64,000 nucleotides of DNA from Steromphala cineraria. Lineage: Eukaryota; Mollusca; Gastropoda; Trochida; Trochidae. The translations under genes were made by a program, and so were the position numbers. This document shows positions 37,002 to 50,316 of this stretch, piece after piece. The DNA is taken from assembly GCA_916613615.1 (NCBI GenBank), contig OU744735.1, positions 40,807,468 through 40,871,467 on the forward strand, read 5' to 3'. Each line of letters starts with the position of its first letter. Position 1 is the stretch's first letter. The notes under the pieces were generated by a model. The model was not told where the DNA came from. It saw only the letters and a list, made by a program, of their open reading frames with translations, and ran no database searches.

Positions 37002-37342
37002 TCCTTAACCTGTTATTTATGACTGCTCAAACACTACATTTCAAGCCAAAACAAACACCAATGGAATGAAATAAAGAAACGTGTACGTCAACGTCATAAT
37101 ACGCCCGAGACACACCAACGACTGGCCATAGCATTGCAGACAGATTGGAGAAGAATTGCATTATAGGGACTTCATCAATTTGTCCGTTCATTTTCAAAGG
37201 GATGTCAAGCAAGAGTTCTTGAAAATGGTAGGAATTCATAACACTAACTTCGACGCTATTGCGTTGTTAACAGAACACGAAAACATACCTAAAACTAGTG
37301 TTCCCTTCTTGGCGTAGTCTTTGTTTATAAAGATGTAAATTC

Positions 37343-38622
37343 CTGCTTTTATACCATTGCAATTTTGTGACATTTGTGGTTTTTAAAGTAAAGTAAGGAA
37401 TTCTTTTAAAATTTACATATGCGTTTCTTTTTTGGGACTATCATTGATACACACTTTAAATTCATCAAATTATTTTGAACTTGATTTATCTTGGAATAGC
37501 AATGATAATTCACACTTTCATTGTGAATTCACCAGCCCATTCCCATTGCCTATTTAAAAAAAGAGAACAGAAAGCTAAACTAAATAAATCACGTTTAGAT
37601 TAACAATAATAAAAAAAGAGACACAATCTTCATAACATGCATTAAAATAATATCTTTTCATGTGAATTACATGCTGCGTGGATACATTCTGTGATAATCA
37701 ACAAAACTTCAATCTCTGATGCTTCAATACTGCTAACGGTCAATTAAAAATATGTTTATTCAATTTACAACCATGTCAGTAATATTGAAGTGGCGCCGAA
37801 ATGTCTCCTTTAAATGGTATTACTGTACAGTCGTAATCAAACTGTCATTAATAATCAGATTAGAGAAGTATCTAGTGTGCTGTGAAATGCAGTCTAGTAA
37901 AAAAAAACAGCGAGAGGCTTCGTTTTAACGTGGATAGAAAAAAACTTACACATTTTTACATGTGTACATATTTTTCACATGCTGTGTTATGGTGTTATCA
38001 TATGACATATTTATGACACTTGAACAGTTCGTCCGTTCAGAAAATTTGATAATCTCAACTGGGTCAATGAAACAACAATAGCTAGAGTAAATGGGGGGCA
38101 CGTGACAAAGAGATCCAATTTGCCCAAAATGAAAGCAAAATACTTTTCACAACAGCATATGTCAATTGTTACAGCTTAATGAATGAGGCGCAGGTATGGG
38201 CTGTAGCGATTTATGTCAAATTATACAAACTTTAATTTAATAAATAACCATGCATTCAAAAAAACAAAGAATGTTGGAATTTATGTAGTATTATTTGAGA
38301 AATCTCACTAGACTAACATTTTAGTCCCTGAGTTCTTTACTAAATTTGTTATTTTGATCTTTTATTTAAAAAGAAATAAAAATAAGCTCTGAACAATACT
38401 TAAATTCCTAAAGCTGAGGTATCAAGACTTGCCAACATTTCCTAGAAATAAGAAGGCTCCTTTATTTTTTTATAAATACGGTATAAATACTAATATATAG
38501 GCACTCGTGTCGTAAACATAGTATGCCATGGACACTCATATATTATCCTCTAGCTACGTACTAACCTCTGTTAGAATTCGACCACTTTCTAAAGTTCGGA
38601 CTCATTCACCTAGCATGACAAC
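37343..38622. other. AT-rich intergenic
   Basis: No feature recognised. Confidence 0.35.
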
Positions 38623-39093
38623 ATGACAGCACAAGCTGTCTTAATTTCATCGAAATATGAGACTAACGTCATGAATCAAACAGCATGTGACACTGTTCGA
38701 CAAGGAAAATCCCAGTGCATTGTGCACAGTCAAATAAACATTGGTTTTCCTGACGGTCCTTGCATCCAATCGGGCTTATTTGCTCCCCTAGAAATGAGAT
38801 GTACAATGTACTCGAAAAAGTTATCAGAGGTACGACTTGAGCTTCATGTACTCTGTGAGAAGGCAATGCTCGGATAGCGGTAATAAGGAATCTGAGTCAT
38901 GACGTAAATAGTGACATTGATGCAAAAGTCCCATCATGCGGTTTATGTGAAAGAATGAAAATTCGCTGTTAAGAGGAAAAACACGGTACAACGGTAAATT
39001 ATAAAGAAAACATGTCTCTCTTACACCATTTGTTTTCATATCTCATCTTTGCAGGAAGGGGCGCATCGCCGAGCTCGCCGAAGTATACCTTAA
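38623..39093 (+). CDS. Possible two-exon small gene (low confidence)
   Basis: An ATG at 38623 opens a 69-codon frame (MTAQAVLISSKYETN ...) to a CAGAG|GTACGA donor (exon end 38829). A strong acceptor, tctcatctttgcag, follows, with exon 2 starting at 39055. In phase 0 the second exon adds EGAHRRARRSIP and a TAA at 39091-39093. An alternative phase of exon 2 reads GRIAELAEVYLNAFRKVF, which looks more protein-like, so the pairing may be wrong. No domain or homologue is recognised. The minus strand of exon 1 is also open. Confidence 0.2.
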
Positions 39094-39570
39094 TGCATTT
39101 AGGAAAGTGTTTAATAACAATAACATACAGGGACGTGACCTTTACTAGTTGTGGGGTTCCTCGATAACGCACCAATGAAATCGAGTTACGCCATAGCTCT
39201 CGGTTGAATACACTTAAATGGTAAAGGTGCTAACGATGTCAGAAATGAAATATGTATAGGAACCACGAAATATGATTTTCTCAAAGTAAGAAAAAAGTTT
39301 ATTTTGATCGCAAAGGGTATCTGATGTTAAGAATCCAAAACAAATGTTTGAAAAAAGCAATACTTCTGAAAATAACCTTTCATTAACATTTTTGTTGTTT
39401 ATTTACTTTTACATTTTAAAATGTGCACCCATTATGGTATTCGTCATTCTCAAATGTTCATGTGAAAGATATTTCATTCACATTGAAATATATGATCACA
39501 AACAAGTAAAGCCGTTCAATCTTTTTGAATAATGTCATTGAGACTTTGGGTAAAATATTTGACAGTTCTG
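39094..39570. other. Intergenic spacer
   Basis: No feature recognised beyond a short 62-codon frame. Confidence 0.35.
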
Positions 39571-39932
39571 TTAAAGGGCCAGTAGCATATCTTTAAAATA
39601 TTTAATTTATATTTGCAATATTCCACTGACAATTGTAAGTTAATGCTAAATGTTTTTATTTGACAGTGTCAAAAAACACATTACACAAGCCAATCATCCA
39701 TAGTCAGAGCACAAAGTTGGAGACTCACATAAAATCCATTGGCGGCCATTTTGTGTGGACACCTTTAATTCATTTTGTGTAAGAAAAAGGAATCGCATGG
39801 CTAAACGTTTTTTATTTGAATGAGTATTGCTTCATTTAGTTGAAATACATTGTCTTTCAATTGGAACATTTCATTTTCATTTTCCTGACATCACCTTATA
39901 TTCCCCATAAAAACGTGCTACTGCCCCTTTAA
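39571..39932 (+). mobile_element. TTAA-type TIR element (MITE family A), copy
   Basis: Left end ttaaagggccagtagcata, right end acgtgctactgccccttta, with internal tccattggcggccatt. Full length, about 362 bp. Confidence 0.85.
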
Positions 39933-40315
39933 AATGAATTTCTCATTTCGAACAGTCATTATAAGAATATTTTCCTCTTAGAAAAAGAAGACTTTTATAT
40001 TCAATGTTTTAACATATAACAAAATATAATCTATCTTACTTCTGACGCATCTTTAACAACTTTTTGACAACCCGTAATTCGTCACATTAAGAAAACTTGT
40101 TAAAAAAGAGTTTGTATACAATTATGATGTAGAGATGAACAGGATCCCTGTAGGAGGCTGGGACACAATATTTTTTGTTAGATGTACTGTTGATATATCA
40201 TTTATCATCTGAAAATAGTAATATATGATAGAAAGAATAATTGAATTTTTTAAAAGGAGTAGACATAATTTGTGTCGGGCTTGCAGCATTAACTGCTTTC
40301 CCCTAGGAAATAATA
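39933..40315. other. Spacer between two family A copies
   Basis: AT-rich, nothing recognised. Confidence 0.4.
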
Positions 40316-40554
40316 TTAAGGGGCAGTAGCCATCAATAGTCTAAGAATAAAGTTCATTGGCGGCCATATTTGTATGAACACCTTTAATTCATTTTGTGTA
40401 AAAAGGAAATCGCATGGCTGAACTTAACATTATATAATTGATTTATTACTGCGTCGTTAAGTTTAAATACATTGTCTTTAAATTGGAACCATTTATTTCC
40501 TTTTCCTGACATTACCTTATATTCCCCCTAAAAACGTGCTACTGCTCCTTTAAA
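40316..40554 (+). mobile_element. TTAA-type TIR element (MITE family A), internally deleted
   Basis: Left TIR ttaaggggcagtagc is followed almost at once by the internal ccatcaatagtctaag and cattggcggccat, so about 120 bp of the left half are missing. The right end is intact. Confidence 0.8.
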
Positions 40555-42704
40555 CCAAACCTTTAAAACAGAAAAAAGATATGTTTTTCTGACTGTAGCT
40601 ATCGGATTTTTCTACGAACCAAAATAAATAAATTTTATAATTCAATTTCATAAAAATTTAAACAAAGTATATGAGAATACTGAATACATTTTCTTTTACG
40701 TTGTTTGCTTAGGAAATACCAAATAATTTATTGACACCAATGTTTAAACCAAAACCTCGACTTACATATACTTCGACCAATATGTACATCATAGAAAATT
40801 ATTGAAGAAAGTAAATACAAATTTCATTATTCAATGATTACATTGTGCCAATTTGTATTATAGTTGCACAAGAGTTAAATGTTCCGTTTTGTGTTTTTAT
40901 GACATATTTGAGTTTTGACATATCCATTTTAAAGCCAAATCGTGTGTTTTTTTCGAATATCTTGCATCCTTCGTCCTAAAATCACGCAAACGAATGCAGC
41001 TTTATGATTTCTGCTTTCATTAGTTGGTATCGACAAATTACGTCATTTCTCGATCTTTATGTAGGAGTACCTTTTGCTCTGGTCTCCCCTAATAATATGT
41101 CATTATGTTCTCACAAATTGATGTCAAGCATCGTTCAACAACTGTTGGTGCAGGTGTTCGCTTTGAACATAATCAAGAGAGTTAGTTAGTTGATTTAGTT
41201 TCTAAATATGTGACAACCCTGACAATCAGAGGAAACCAACTGGTGTAAGGGTAAACTAATTGGAGTGACAATTAAGAAATGGAAATACCTAAATCTTGTT
41301 TATCATGATCAGATGCGAAACCAATTCAAATTGGAAATAATAAACACTGATCAGTTTCTTATAAAATATTTTGATTAAACAATGCAATGTTTCCAACATT
41401 GATTTGGAATCTTTATTTGAAAGAAACTATAAATGGAATAACGGATTAGCAAATAGCACGGCATGGATTCTTAAATCGTTAATGAAAGGATAGCATTTCA
41501 ATATCATCTGTGATATTACATTATTGCTGAGAATACCTACTATAACTTTGACATAGCGATTCATAGGGAGCTAAGAGACTTTGACATTGATTCTTCAGTT
41601 AGAAAACGTATACATTCACATTTTATCTATGAGTAGGTGTGCTCTGATAAATTTGCCATTCTATAATGTTTTCTTGTATTGTTCTCCCGTTAAACATGTA
41701 AATACTATTTTACATTTATATCGATTTATCATAATCTTCTTGAACACGGCCCATATTGGTTGCTGTCTGTACAGAAGTAGTATCTTATCTCATCAAAATC
41801 TTGATAAATGACAATGGTTAAAGGTTTTTGAAAAATACAAAGCGGAGTTTTATGAGCCAAGTCTATGAGTACTCTTAGCCAATTAGAACTGGCATTCTTG
41901 AATCTCATTGTGAATGAAAATGGTTCTGTAAATTCATATGATTTAGTGTTTCCCTAATATGCTTACCAGTGAAGACCATTTACTGGATCTCAGTTTCCCT
42001 CAAACGTGCCTAGGTCAAGTATGTGTGTGCTACTGTATTTAAACGCCAGTTGGAATTACAGCCTCACTTTATGAGGTGTCGCTTCATTTGGATATGTAAA
42101 CAAGGAAAATTAGATGGGAACTAACAATATTTACCTTCATGCTTGTTTCATACTCCAGGCTTTGAAAAGGGTTATGAACTCTTGTGAATTCGTGCACATG
42201 ACTTAATGCCATGTCAGTAATATAACAAAAGGGAACTCCATTCAGTTTACTTAAAACACGCAGAATGGAAAGCAAGGTATTTTTAATTGTGTTATTAGTA
42301 GTAATTGTTCTTATAGATAGAGGTAGTATTATTAGTCAGAGATCTCTTCAATAGTATAACACAATGATGCAAACTGAATTCTTGTCTTTCTGAATTAAAA
42401 AGAAATTACAAGTTCATGTTTGAAGAACACATTTTATTAGTAAAGCAATCCGGGTGCAAAATGTTTGAGAGGTTAATACTCTGGTTGTTTTGTATATGAC
42501 AAAGAAATGTTAACATTCAAATAAAAACATACGCAGATAGAGCTACGACTATGAAAAGTCTTAATACGTCATTAAAGAATTACCAGTAATATTAATCATT
42601 TGTAAAAATGAAGATACGATATTTTATCATTACTATATTTGATTTAGAATGTACAGTATCTTAAAAATATAACATATAAGATAATCGGTTAAATTAAAGG
42701 AAGT
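40555..42704. other. AT-rich intergenic
   Basis: Short frames only (for example 76 codons at 41581-41811), no motif. Confidence 0.35.
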
Positions 42705-44580
42705 CATCAAAATGGTAAATTCGTCTCTATCACCTTATAACCTCATATAAGTGTTAGTTGCTGTATATACTACTCGAGAGACATGCTGTGATGACTATTG
42801 AGTATATAGTCGGGAGGAAATAGATTGACTGTGACCTATTCTGAATCATATTTCGTAGACAGTCCTCCAATAATCGTCCATTGAAACCCAGGGAAAAACT
42901 GAGACTACATGTATAGCCAGGAAATTGTTATGTTTGTGTTCCGCCGTCTGTCTCTCACAAGCATATGGGATTTCACAGTCATAATATCTTTATGACATTT
43001 GTGCTCATCAAAGTAAACTTAAAGGTTTTAAGAAGTGAATGAATCTGGTGAATTTGGTTACCAACAGGCTTGGAAAATTAACAACTTAAAGTCTAAATTA
43101 CTATTGAAATTGTTATTAAGTGCATCAAAGTTGTGGCAGAAGTCCCCTTCAGCTAAGTTATCCGAATTCCGTTTTTCTTGGTTGTCATTATTGACAAGTG
43201 TGTCTATAAACCTTTCATGAAGTTGCATTGGCAATTAAACTCCTCAGTTTGCGTACATTACCATTCACAATGCATGGTAAATATTTGCAATTCATCAAAT
43301 TCTTATATCAATAAATATTCATGAAGTTGTATTACATGTACATTATGAAAATATCGTATATAACTGAAAACCACTATTTTGTGAACTTTCAAGAAAAACC
43401 AAGACATTCATTGATATTTAAACAACAGTGTACAATGAAGAAATACAAATATATGGATTTACAACTTCTTTATTGCAGTGTATAGTGTACAATGATAACC
43501 AATTCAGGAATCTCTTATGTATCCACTGGATAAACACTGCTACTGCTCCAATGCTTCAGATGCGCTCAGGTACCCAATGGTATGCAGTAACTACAAAATA
43601 GTTAATGGTACTGTACATACTATATTGCTCGCATACACAAACATAAGTGTTGCCTAAATATGTTAGTGATTCAGTTAGAAGGAAGAGTAAGCAATGTATA
43701 CAAACATGTTATTTCAAACCTTAATGCAAATTTTAGGCTTAACAGAAGTTGGTAAATTGCTAGATATGCCTCAGTTCATAATGCATGCTTTGCAACAATA
43801 AAAATAATTAAATGAAGATTCAACGTTTTATTTGCATATAAATGTTACGCATGGAAAATATTAAGAGGAATCGCCATAAGATGTTATTTTTTCATCAATC
43901 TGATTGATTCTATCAAATAAAGGATAAGTGACAAGTGAAAACCCAAAATAAGTATATGGAAGGAATCAATGGTTTGATATTAATCAGATCGATTTTTTTG
44001 TCTATGCCTTGTTTGTAACATGTCAATAAAAGGAAAGTAGAATGAATCTAATTTACCAAAAAGTAGAGCGAACATGCAATAAAGGCGATTTTAGCTTTAA
44101 GAAACTTTAAACATTGCGAAATTGATAAAGATAGAATGTCTTAAATAAATATGTACAACAACAAAGTTAAAGTAGACTTATGTAAGAGCATTTGGGCCTT
44201 AAATGTACCGTGTTGAGCAATTCTGAGGAACATATTGCCTTTTACCAAATGTGTTTTAGTTGTTATGCTAAAAAAGAAGACAATGACAATGTTAATCCTT
44301 TTCAGTTTTAAAGAAGATATGGTAAGAGGTCTCATAGGCTTAGTTAATCTTGTTAAAGGCTTGCTGATAGAAGAGAAAGACCGTTATTTTTTAATGTTTT
44401 ATTCAAATGCATGTACTTGTGTCATTATTTCAAATGAGTTACAGCGCTTAGCACATAAGTACATTTCGGGAGTTGAAAACATAGAACGTTTTTCGAAAGA
44501 GAAGAATATGTTCCCTGTTAATGTGAAAACTTCAAAACCTAAAACATTTTCAACTGAAGGCTTTTAAATCTTATTCTAGA
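42705..44580 (+). repeat. Triplicated segment, copy 1 (modules R and S)
   Basis: Module R (42705-43020, with tttcgtagacagt and gtccattg) recurs at 45877-46147 and, more diverged, at 58785-58970. Module S, about 1.15 kb further on (44150-44225, with aagtagactta and ccttaaatgtac), recurs at about 46500-46560 and 60450-60510. Order and orientation are the same in all three places. A 110-codon frame at 44235-44567 begins in S; it has no known domain. Confidence 0.6.
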
Positions 44581-45314
44581 CTACTGTGTTTTGTCGTCTA
44601 TAGTTATGTTTGTTTTGTTCAATGTTTTCCCAATCAACCCATCCTTTCCAATTATTATTTACACTCATTCACAACATTTCATAACGAATTTATGAAAACA
44701 AACATGATACAGATGTTTTGATCTTAATGAGGTTTTTTTCATTATTTTTAAAATAAAAAGTTACAGAAGTAAAATGTGTAGTAGTCGATCGCGATGTGGA
44801 CAGATTGACACAAAGCTATTCGCTCTGTAAATGAATTGTAAATGAATGATACTAAACGCCCATGATATGACGTCATAACACGTGTATGCTGTTCGCTGAG
44901 ATTGTGTTGTATTTGATAATTTGTCTTCCAGATATTTGTTTTATATAACTATTTCAATACAGAAGCGTTCAAAACTATGAGCCCAAAAAGGTTTGTTTTA
45001 CCTCTAGTTAATACTGACACTGTGACACTGAGTTCATTGGCCAAATAAAATATTCGACATGACCTATTTCATTTTAACAAGGCTCATAGATATAATCTGT
45101 ATTTAATCATATGATAAATTAACAAAAATTAGTAAAATGTGGTAAAACATTATCCAGATTCAATCTTTTTTCCTGCCTTTGCCAAGACATTGTGGTATTG
45201 ACAGCAGTGCAATCACAAAAATAAAATGAATATTTTTCATTACATTTTTTATACATAATCAATCAACATTTACGAATTCTATGTTTTTAAGTTACAGCCT
45301 ATTTTTATTTTGAG
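44581..45314. other. AT-rich spacer with one CRE palindrome
   Basis: A single atgacgtcat lies at about 44868. Nothing else recognised. Confidence 0.35.
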
Positions 45315-45633
45315 CATTTTCTCCCCTCAGAAGCAGATCAAGTCATGAAATGTTGATACAGCCTCTGTTCTATTACGCCTAAATCTGTGGGATCCGGCAG
45401 TTCCCCTGGCGGGAAAAAATTGCACCACAATCCATTTGAATTCTTACTCAGATGACAACGCTTCTCGCATGGAAAGAGTGATTCATTTCATAATGCCTTC
45501 ATTTCATAATTCAGTAGCCACCATGATGATTTAAGAACAGACATCTCCCATTCCTATCCCACAAAATCGGCGCAATAGAGCAGAGGCTGTATCAACATTT
45601 CATGACTTGATCTGCCTCTACGGGGAGAGAATG
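45315..45633. mobile_element. TIR family B element, older copy
   Basis: Ends cattttctcccctcagaag and ctctacggggagagaatg. The TIRs have several mismatches and no convincing 9-bp duplication remains, so this copy looks older than the others. Confidence 0.85.
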
Positions 45634-45876
45634 GAAACTATTTGAAAAGCTAGACTAAAATGTATTAAATATATTGCAATATCATTGTAGCACAAGAGCT
45701 GTATGTCGGTATGCATTGCAATACGTAATTTATTGATTTATTGATGTGCATTTCAATCAAAACAGACATCTCATTTTAGTTTACATTAAAAGTGTTAATA
45801 GCATTTCATTTATTTCGGAAACGTAAGGACGTCTTTAGAAACTGGTATAACGTGCTGTCCAGTTCACGTTACACAC

Positions 45877-46740
45877 CTTATCAAAATGGTAATTGCTCCA
45901 TATTACTACTCAAGAGGCGTGTTGTGAAAACTATTGACTACGTAGCCGAGAGGAAATAGATCGACTGCGACTAATCCTGATTTATATTTCGTAGACAGTA
46001 CCGCAATAAGCGTCCATTGTTACCATGGAAAAGGAACTGAAACAACTGTCAGGAAATCTTTATGTTTGTGTACCGTCGTTTGTCTCAAAGATCATATTGG
46101 AGTCAACAGTTACATTATGAACATTTGTTTAGTAACTAAGTAAGCTTCAGAATAATTAAAGAGGAGTTAGAGATATATGCAAATGCGAAATTCAATAGAT
46201 ATTACTTTACAATGCTGATGTTGCATGTTTTTAGAGGCAACAAACAGGGGTATGTCATATACTCCAAGTTAGAATTTCAAGATATTCGTTCATAAAGCAT
46301 CTACTATTAACTTTTTTAGTTTAAGTGAATCAAGTAGAATGACGAATTTGACATTATTTTACCCACAGTTGAATGAACGGGGAATGTCAAGAGCAGGGCC
46401 AGGGATGACATTTGATTTCTTGCAAATGTCGAATTATTCGATTTCAGATATTTTCCAATTGCGAATATATATCTGAGGTGGAAGATCCAAGAAAATAATC
46501 TACGCTAACAAAGTTTAAGTAGACTTTTGACAAGGAATTTAGACCTTAAATGTAACGTCTTTGGATATTAAATTTGGATAAATGAGGATCACAACATTTC
46601 TATTATTCTCTTCCCGTTTGGTAATTAGGACTATTTGCTTAAACTTCAAAGTGTGTTGACAGAAGAGAAGAACCGCAAGTTGTTATGTACAGAATATTTC
46701 CTTAATCTGTCCAATTGTTGTTTTCAAAATATCTTTATCT
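45877..46740 (+). repeat. Triplicated segment, copy 2
   Basis: Modules R (45877-46147) and S (about 46500-46660) of the repeat described at 42705, with a shorter interval between them. Confidence 0.6.
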
Positions 46741-46920
46741 TAACATCTTTTCGTTTGAATTATTTATTAACAAAACCTCGGTTGGAGAGAAATTCTGTAT
46801 AATATTCCTCATGAGACAAGTGTCTGCTTTCAGCGCTGTCAGAAAATTCCTGACATTGTAATGTGAAAACAACAACGTTTTTTTCGATGACAAGGAACGC
46901 ATACTCATCAAATGGCAAAG

Positions 46921-47280
46921 AAATGGGCAGTAGCACGTTTTAGGGGGAATATAAGGTGTTGTCAGGAAAATTAAAATACATGGATCCAATTGATAGACAA
47001 TGTATCTTAACTAAATGAAGCAGTATTAAATGAACTATATAATGTAAAGTTCAGCAATGCAATTCCCTTTTCTTACAAAGAAAGGATTAAAGGTGTTCAC
47101 CAAACATTGGCCGCCAATGGACCTCATGTGAATCTTTAAAAAGAATTCCCTGACTAAAGATGATTGGTTTCTGTAACTAGATTTTGACACTAGCAAAATA
47201 GTACATTCTAGCAATAATGTACACTCTCAGTAAAAAAGTTAAAATTGAAAAATTCAAATAACGTACTACTGCCCCTTTAA
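46921..47280 (-). mobile_element. TTAA-type TIR element (MITE family A), reverse copy
   Basis: Left end gggcagtagcacgtttta followed by gggggaatataagg, right end acgtactactgcccctttaa. The internal landmark is reversed (ggccgccaatgga). Confidence 0.85.
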
Positions 47281-48312
47281 GAAACTACAACATTTGCAAC
47301 TCAGTGTCTGTGTACCACACACATCTATCTACTTGTAGAGCCATTCAATTCATTCATTCATTCATTTGTTCTGTGGTGATTCTGCATTCAAATTCTTGAA
47401 ATCTTTACAAAATAATAATGAGTTGTTTATCGTAAACATCGCATTCAAATTGCTATTTAACACAATCTCTTGTTTTACTAATTTTTATACAATCTTAAAT
47501 GAAAATCCAAGAAAGATAGAATTATTTTACCCCGCTTGAAGCCCATTAACAGGTATCACGTATCAAGAAATATAAAAATACATGTCACTATCTCATATTA
47601 TTCATCTACTAAATAATCAAAACTGTTCATTCAAAGATAAGTGAAACTTGAAGATGCATAATCAGGGTGTAAGACTTGTAAAATGTAAATGTATTTTACT
47701 CATGCATTGCATATTTATCAATCAAAAGATACCGACGAAACAATATAAAGAACAAAATTTATTAAGATACATGCAATGAACGAAAGTACAGCCCAAAGTA
47801 GGTCTCTTGCTACAAATAAAGAGGGGCGTATTAGTTGCATATATTATAGGTCACGCAAATGACTGTTGGACGCAAACACAGAAAGAAGCATGTTTTTAGT
47901 TAAGCCACGATCACAAATGAGAAACAACGCTCCTTCAACGAGAAAAAACACATGTTCACGTGCGTTGCCACAGAAACTGTGATATAACATTCATAGTTGT
48001 GGATAATCTCCTAAGGCTGGTGATTATTACCGCGCGATAAGGACTGTCAATATATGTATAAAGGAATATATGAAAAATTAGATTTTGTACATCATGAGTG
48101 GTATGTATTTTCAATAATGACCACAGATATACTAAAATTAAGAAACTTCATATTCCTTGATAGTATTGAGATAAAAATAATGTTACAAAAATGTAGTATA
48201 CATAAGAAATGTTTGAATCGAGGAAATAAGTAAAATCCAAGTACACAAATAACGATAATGTATTGGATTGTGAGTTCGTTTAGTGCTGCAGCAAATTTAA
48301 GAGACTCGTATA
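47281..48312. other. AT-rich intergenic
   Basis: No feature recognised. Confidence 0.35.
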
Positions 48313-48313
48313 C

Positions 48314-48813
48314 TTAAAGTGACACAGAGTATCTTTCTTAAAATTTTATTTGGCTTGATAAGCTACAAAATATCTAATATGCTGACTGAAGGTCATATCT
48401 AATCACTGGACTTGCAAATATAACCATTTATGCATAATATCTCTAAAATGCTTGATTTTATGGAAAAAAATCAAGAAAACATCTCAAATACCTTTAATAT
48501 TCGAAATTATGCATCCAATTAATCTACCTATTAGTTACAATACCTAATAAACACTATCGAATCGAATATAACTTCCTGTCAGCTTATGGCAAGGTTTCAA
48601 AATTACGTTTGGCGAATTTGCGCGCGCCACTCGAGCCACATTGTCCGGTTTTCGATCAAAATCGCGACTTTGAATGGCCGTATTTTCGCTCTAATGTACT
48701 GATTGACCTTTAACTTGTTATTTTCAGTAACAGTTAGTGGTTCCCGATGTAATAACATCGATTTCAAAATTTGACATATGTGATCCTATCAACATACTCT
48801 GTGTCTCTTTAAA
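48314..48813. mobile_element. 500-bp TIR element (single copy in window)
   Basis: Left end ttaaagtgacacagagtat and right end atactctgtgtctctttaa are inverted copies differing at one position. The interior includes a GC-rich core (gcgcgcgccactcgagcc) unlike the surroundings. Non-coding. Confidence 0.75.
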
Positions 48814-50031
48814 GATATGTACTTTGTCGTTGATAAAAAAGTTCGGTTATCATCGTCAGAATATTGTTGAATTATCTTACTACCTAACTATAAAGTTTTG
48901 AGACGCATTATTCGGAAAAAGCTTTAGTAGGAATGCAACTCTGATTATGCATCTAAAAGCGAAGTTCGAAAGTTCGAAAGTACTGAAACCAAAGGCTGTA
49001 CATCAATCATATGGACAGGTGGAATCAAGGCTTATCTGTTGCTTAACTGGTCTCCTATTACCACTCTACTATTAATAATTGATTCATGAAAAATGATGAT
49101 AATTGTAAACCATATTTATTTTCAACTTGCAGTTACTCAGAAACAGTCATCAAGGAATCGTTGTTTGAAAAGAATCATACAAAGATTGAAATGGCAATTT
49201 GAGTCCAAGTTTTGTCCACGGCTGGAAATGAAGTTATTAGAAGGAAAATACTCACTTCCCTTGCTTTCATTGAAAGAAATGAAAACGAAAATATAGTTCT
49301 CCTTTCATAACTGAAATTAAACACCCTCCTATTGACGTTAAATAGAGGAATTGAGATTACTGTGAACTTTCTCTCTAACCCCAATCAATACATCATTTTG
49401 AAAGGGTCATGTTTTTCTGATCAGTGTCAAACCTCTCATTCAGCTAAAAATCGAATGCCCCTAATTGATCAACCACTCATTCATAAAATAATGATGTAAG
49501 TCTCCCATATAGAGTCATTTCGATGATCGAAATAGCAAACAAGGTCCATTAAACCTGAAATATTAAAATATACTGTAAGGCAAAAGAAAGATCACAGCGA
49601 TTATTCAGTTACATGTAAGATACCGTAATTTTGATACGTCATAAAACAAAAACTCGATAAAAAATACATTTTTGAGAATCATGGTCAATAATGCTACATA
49701 AAAGAGTGGTTCAGTTCATCAATGGAAGCAATTATCAACCAAGCACTCTGATTCCATGTTGGAATGACGTTACCAAGTCTTCCCAAAATGTTAAACCTGT
49801 GACTCACTCTTAATTTTTGGTTCACGCCCGAGTTAAACGCAATTTTCCTAAGACAATAAAATACACAGATTTTGTGTACTAATTGAATTGTGTATAAAGT
49901 TCAATTTCAATCAAGATCACTAAACTGAAATGTTGGAGGTACATGTAAGTATCTTAATAGTATCAAAACGATCTTAAAATGTACACGTCAAATGTGTTCC
50001 TATCATCGGTGTCCTATTGTGGTTAAAATTG
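48814..50031. other. Intergenic with one exon-like fragment
   Basis: Contains the possible exon at 49133-49310 listed separately. Otherwise AT-rich. Confidence 0.35.
49133..49310 (+). pseudogene. Exon-like fragment with in-frame TGA
   Basis: After a strong acceptor (ttttcaacttgcag, 49119-49132) one frame reads YSETVIKESLFEKNHTKIEM, then AI, a TGA at 49200-49202, then VQVLSTAGNEVIRRKILTSL and AFIERNENEN to a TAA at 49308-49310. A second frame across the same bases is also open. No family is recognised. It could be a decayed terminal exon. Confidence 0.2.
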
Positions 50032-50040
50032 GTGTTGAGT

Positions 50041-50307
50041 TATTCTCTCCCCACAGAGGCAGACCAAGTCATGAAATGTTGATACAGCCTCTGTTCTATT
50101 ATACGCCGACATTGTGAGATAGAATGGGAGATGCCTGATTGGTGGCAATCAAAGTTAGTTGTGCAATCAGCGACGCTGTTCTAAAGTCATCATCTTGGCT
50201 ACTGAATCATGGCAAAGGCATTGTCATATGAACCACAAACTCGGCGTAATATAACAGAGGCTGTATCAATATTTCATGACTTGATCTGCCTCTGTAGGGA
50301 GAGAATG
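50041..50307. mobile_element. TIR family B element with 9-bp TSD
   Basis: About 267 bp, internally shortened, flanked by gtgttgagt on both sides (50032-50040 and 50308-50316). Left tip tattctctcccc, right tip gagagaatg. Confidence 0.9.
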
Positions 50308-50316
50308 GTGTTGAGT

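Larger units (their letters stand above)
36049..37342 (-). pseudogene. Unrecognised multi-exon candidate with in-frame TGA and one frame slip
   Basis: Minus strand. Exon X (from an ag acceptor before 37342 to about 37250) reads IYIFINKDYAKKGTLVLG and then goes one base out of frame. Exon Y continues (MNSYHFQELLLDIPLKMNG at 37239, then QFFSNLSAMLWPVVGVSRAY) to a GTAGTG donor, ending at 37038 in phase 1. Exon Z runs 36548-36276 from a ttttcag acceptor to an AAAAAG|GTTAGT donor: 90 codons (NEFNVHQAQFQSACLKYQER ... DRPIAKEAFKKAKEAKK) with one stop, TGA at 36415-36417. The last exon, 36107-36049, joins in phase and ends TDNSYQS then TAG. Two splice junctions keep frame without adjustment, and one stop in 90 codons is far fewer than expected in AT-rich non-coding DNA. 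The family is unknown. A decayed gene, or a real gene with a polymorphic stop, would both fit; a chance alignment of open frames is less likely but possible. Confidence 0.4.
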
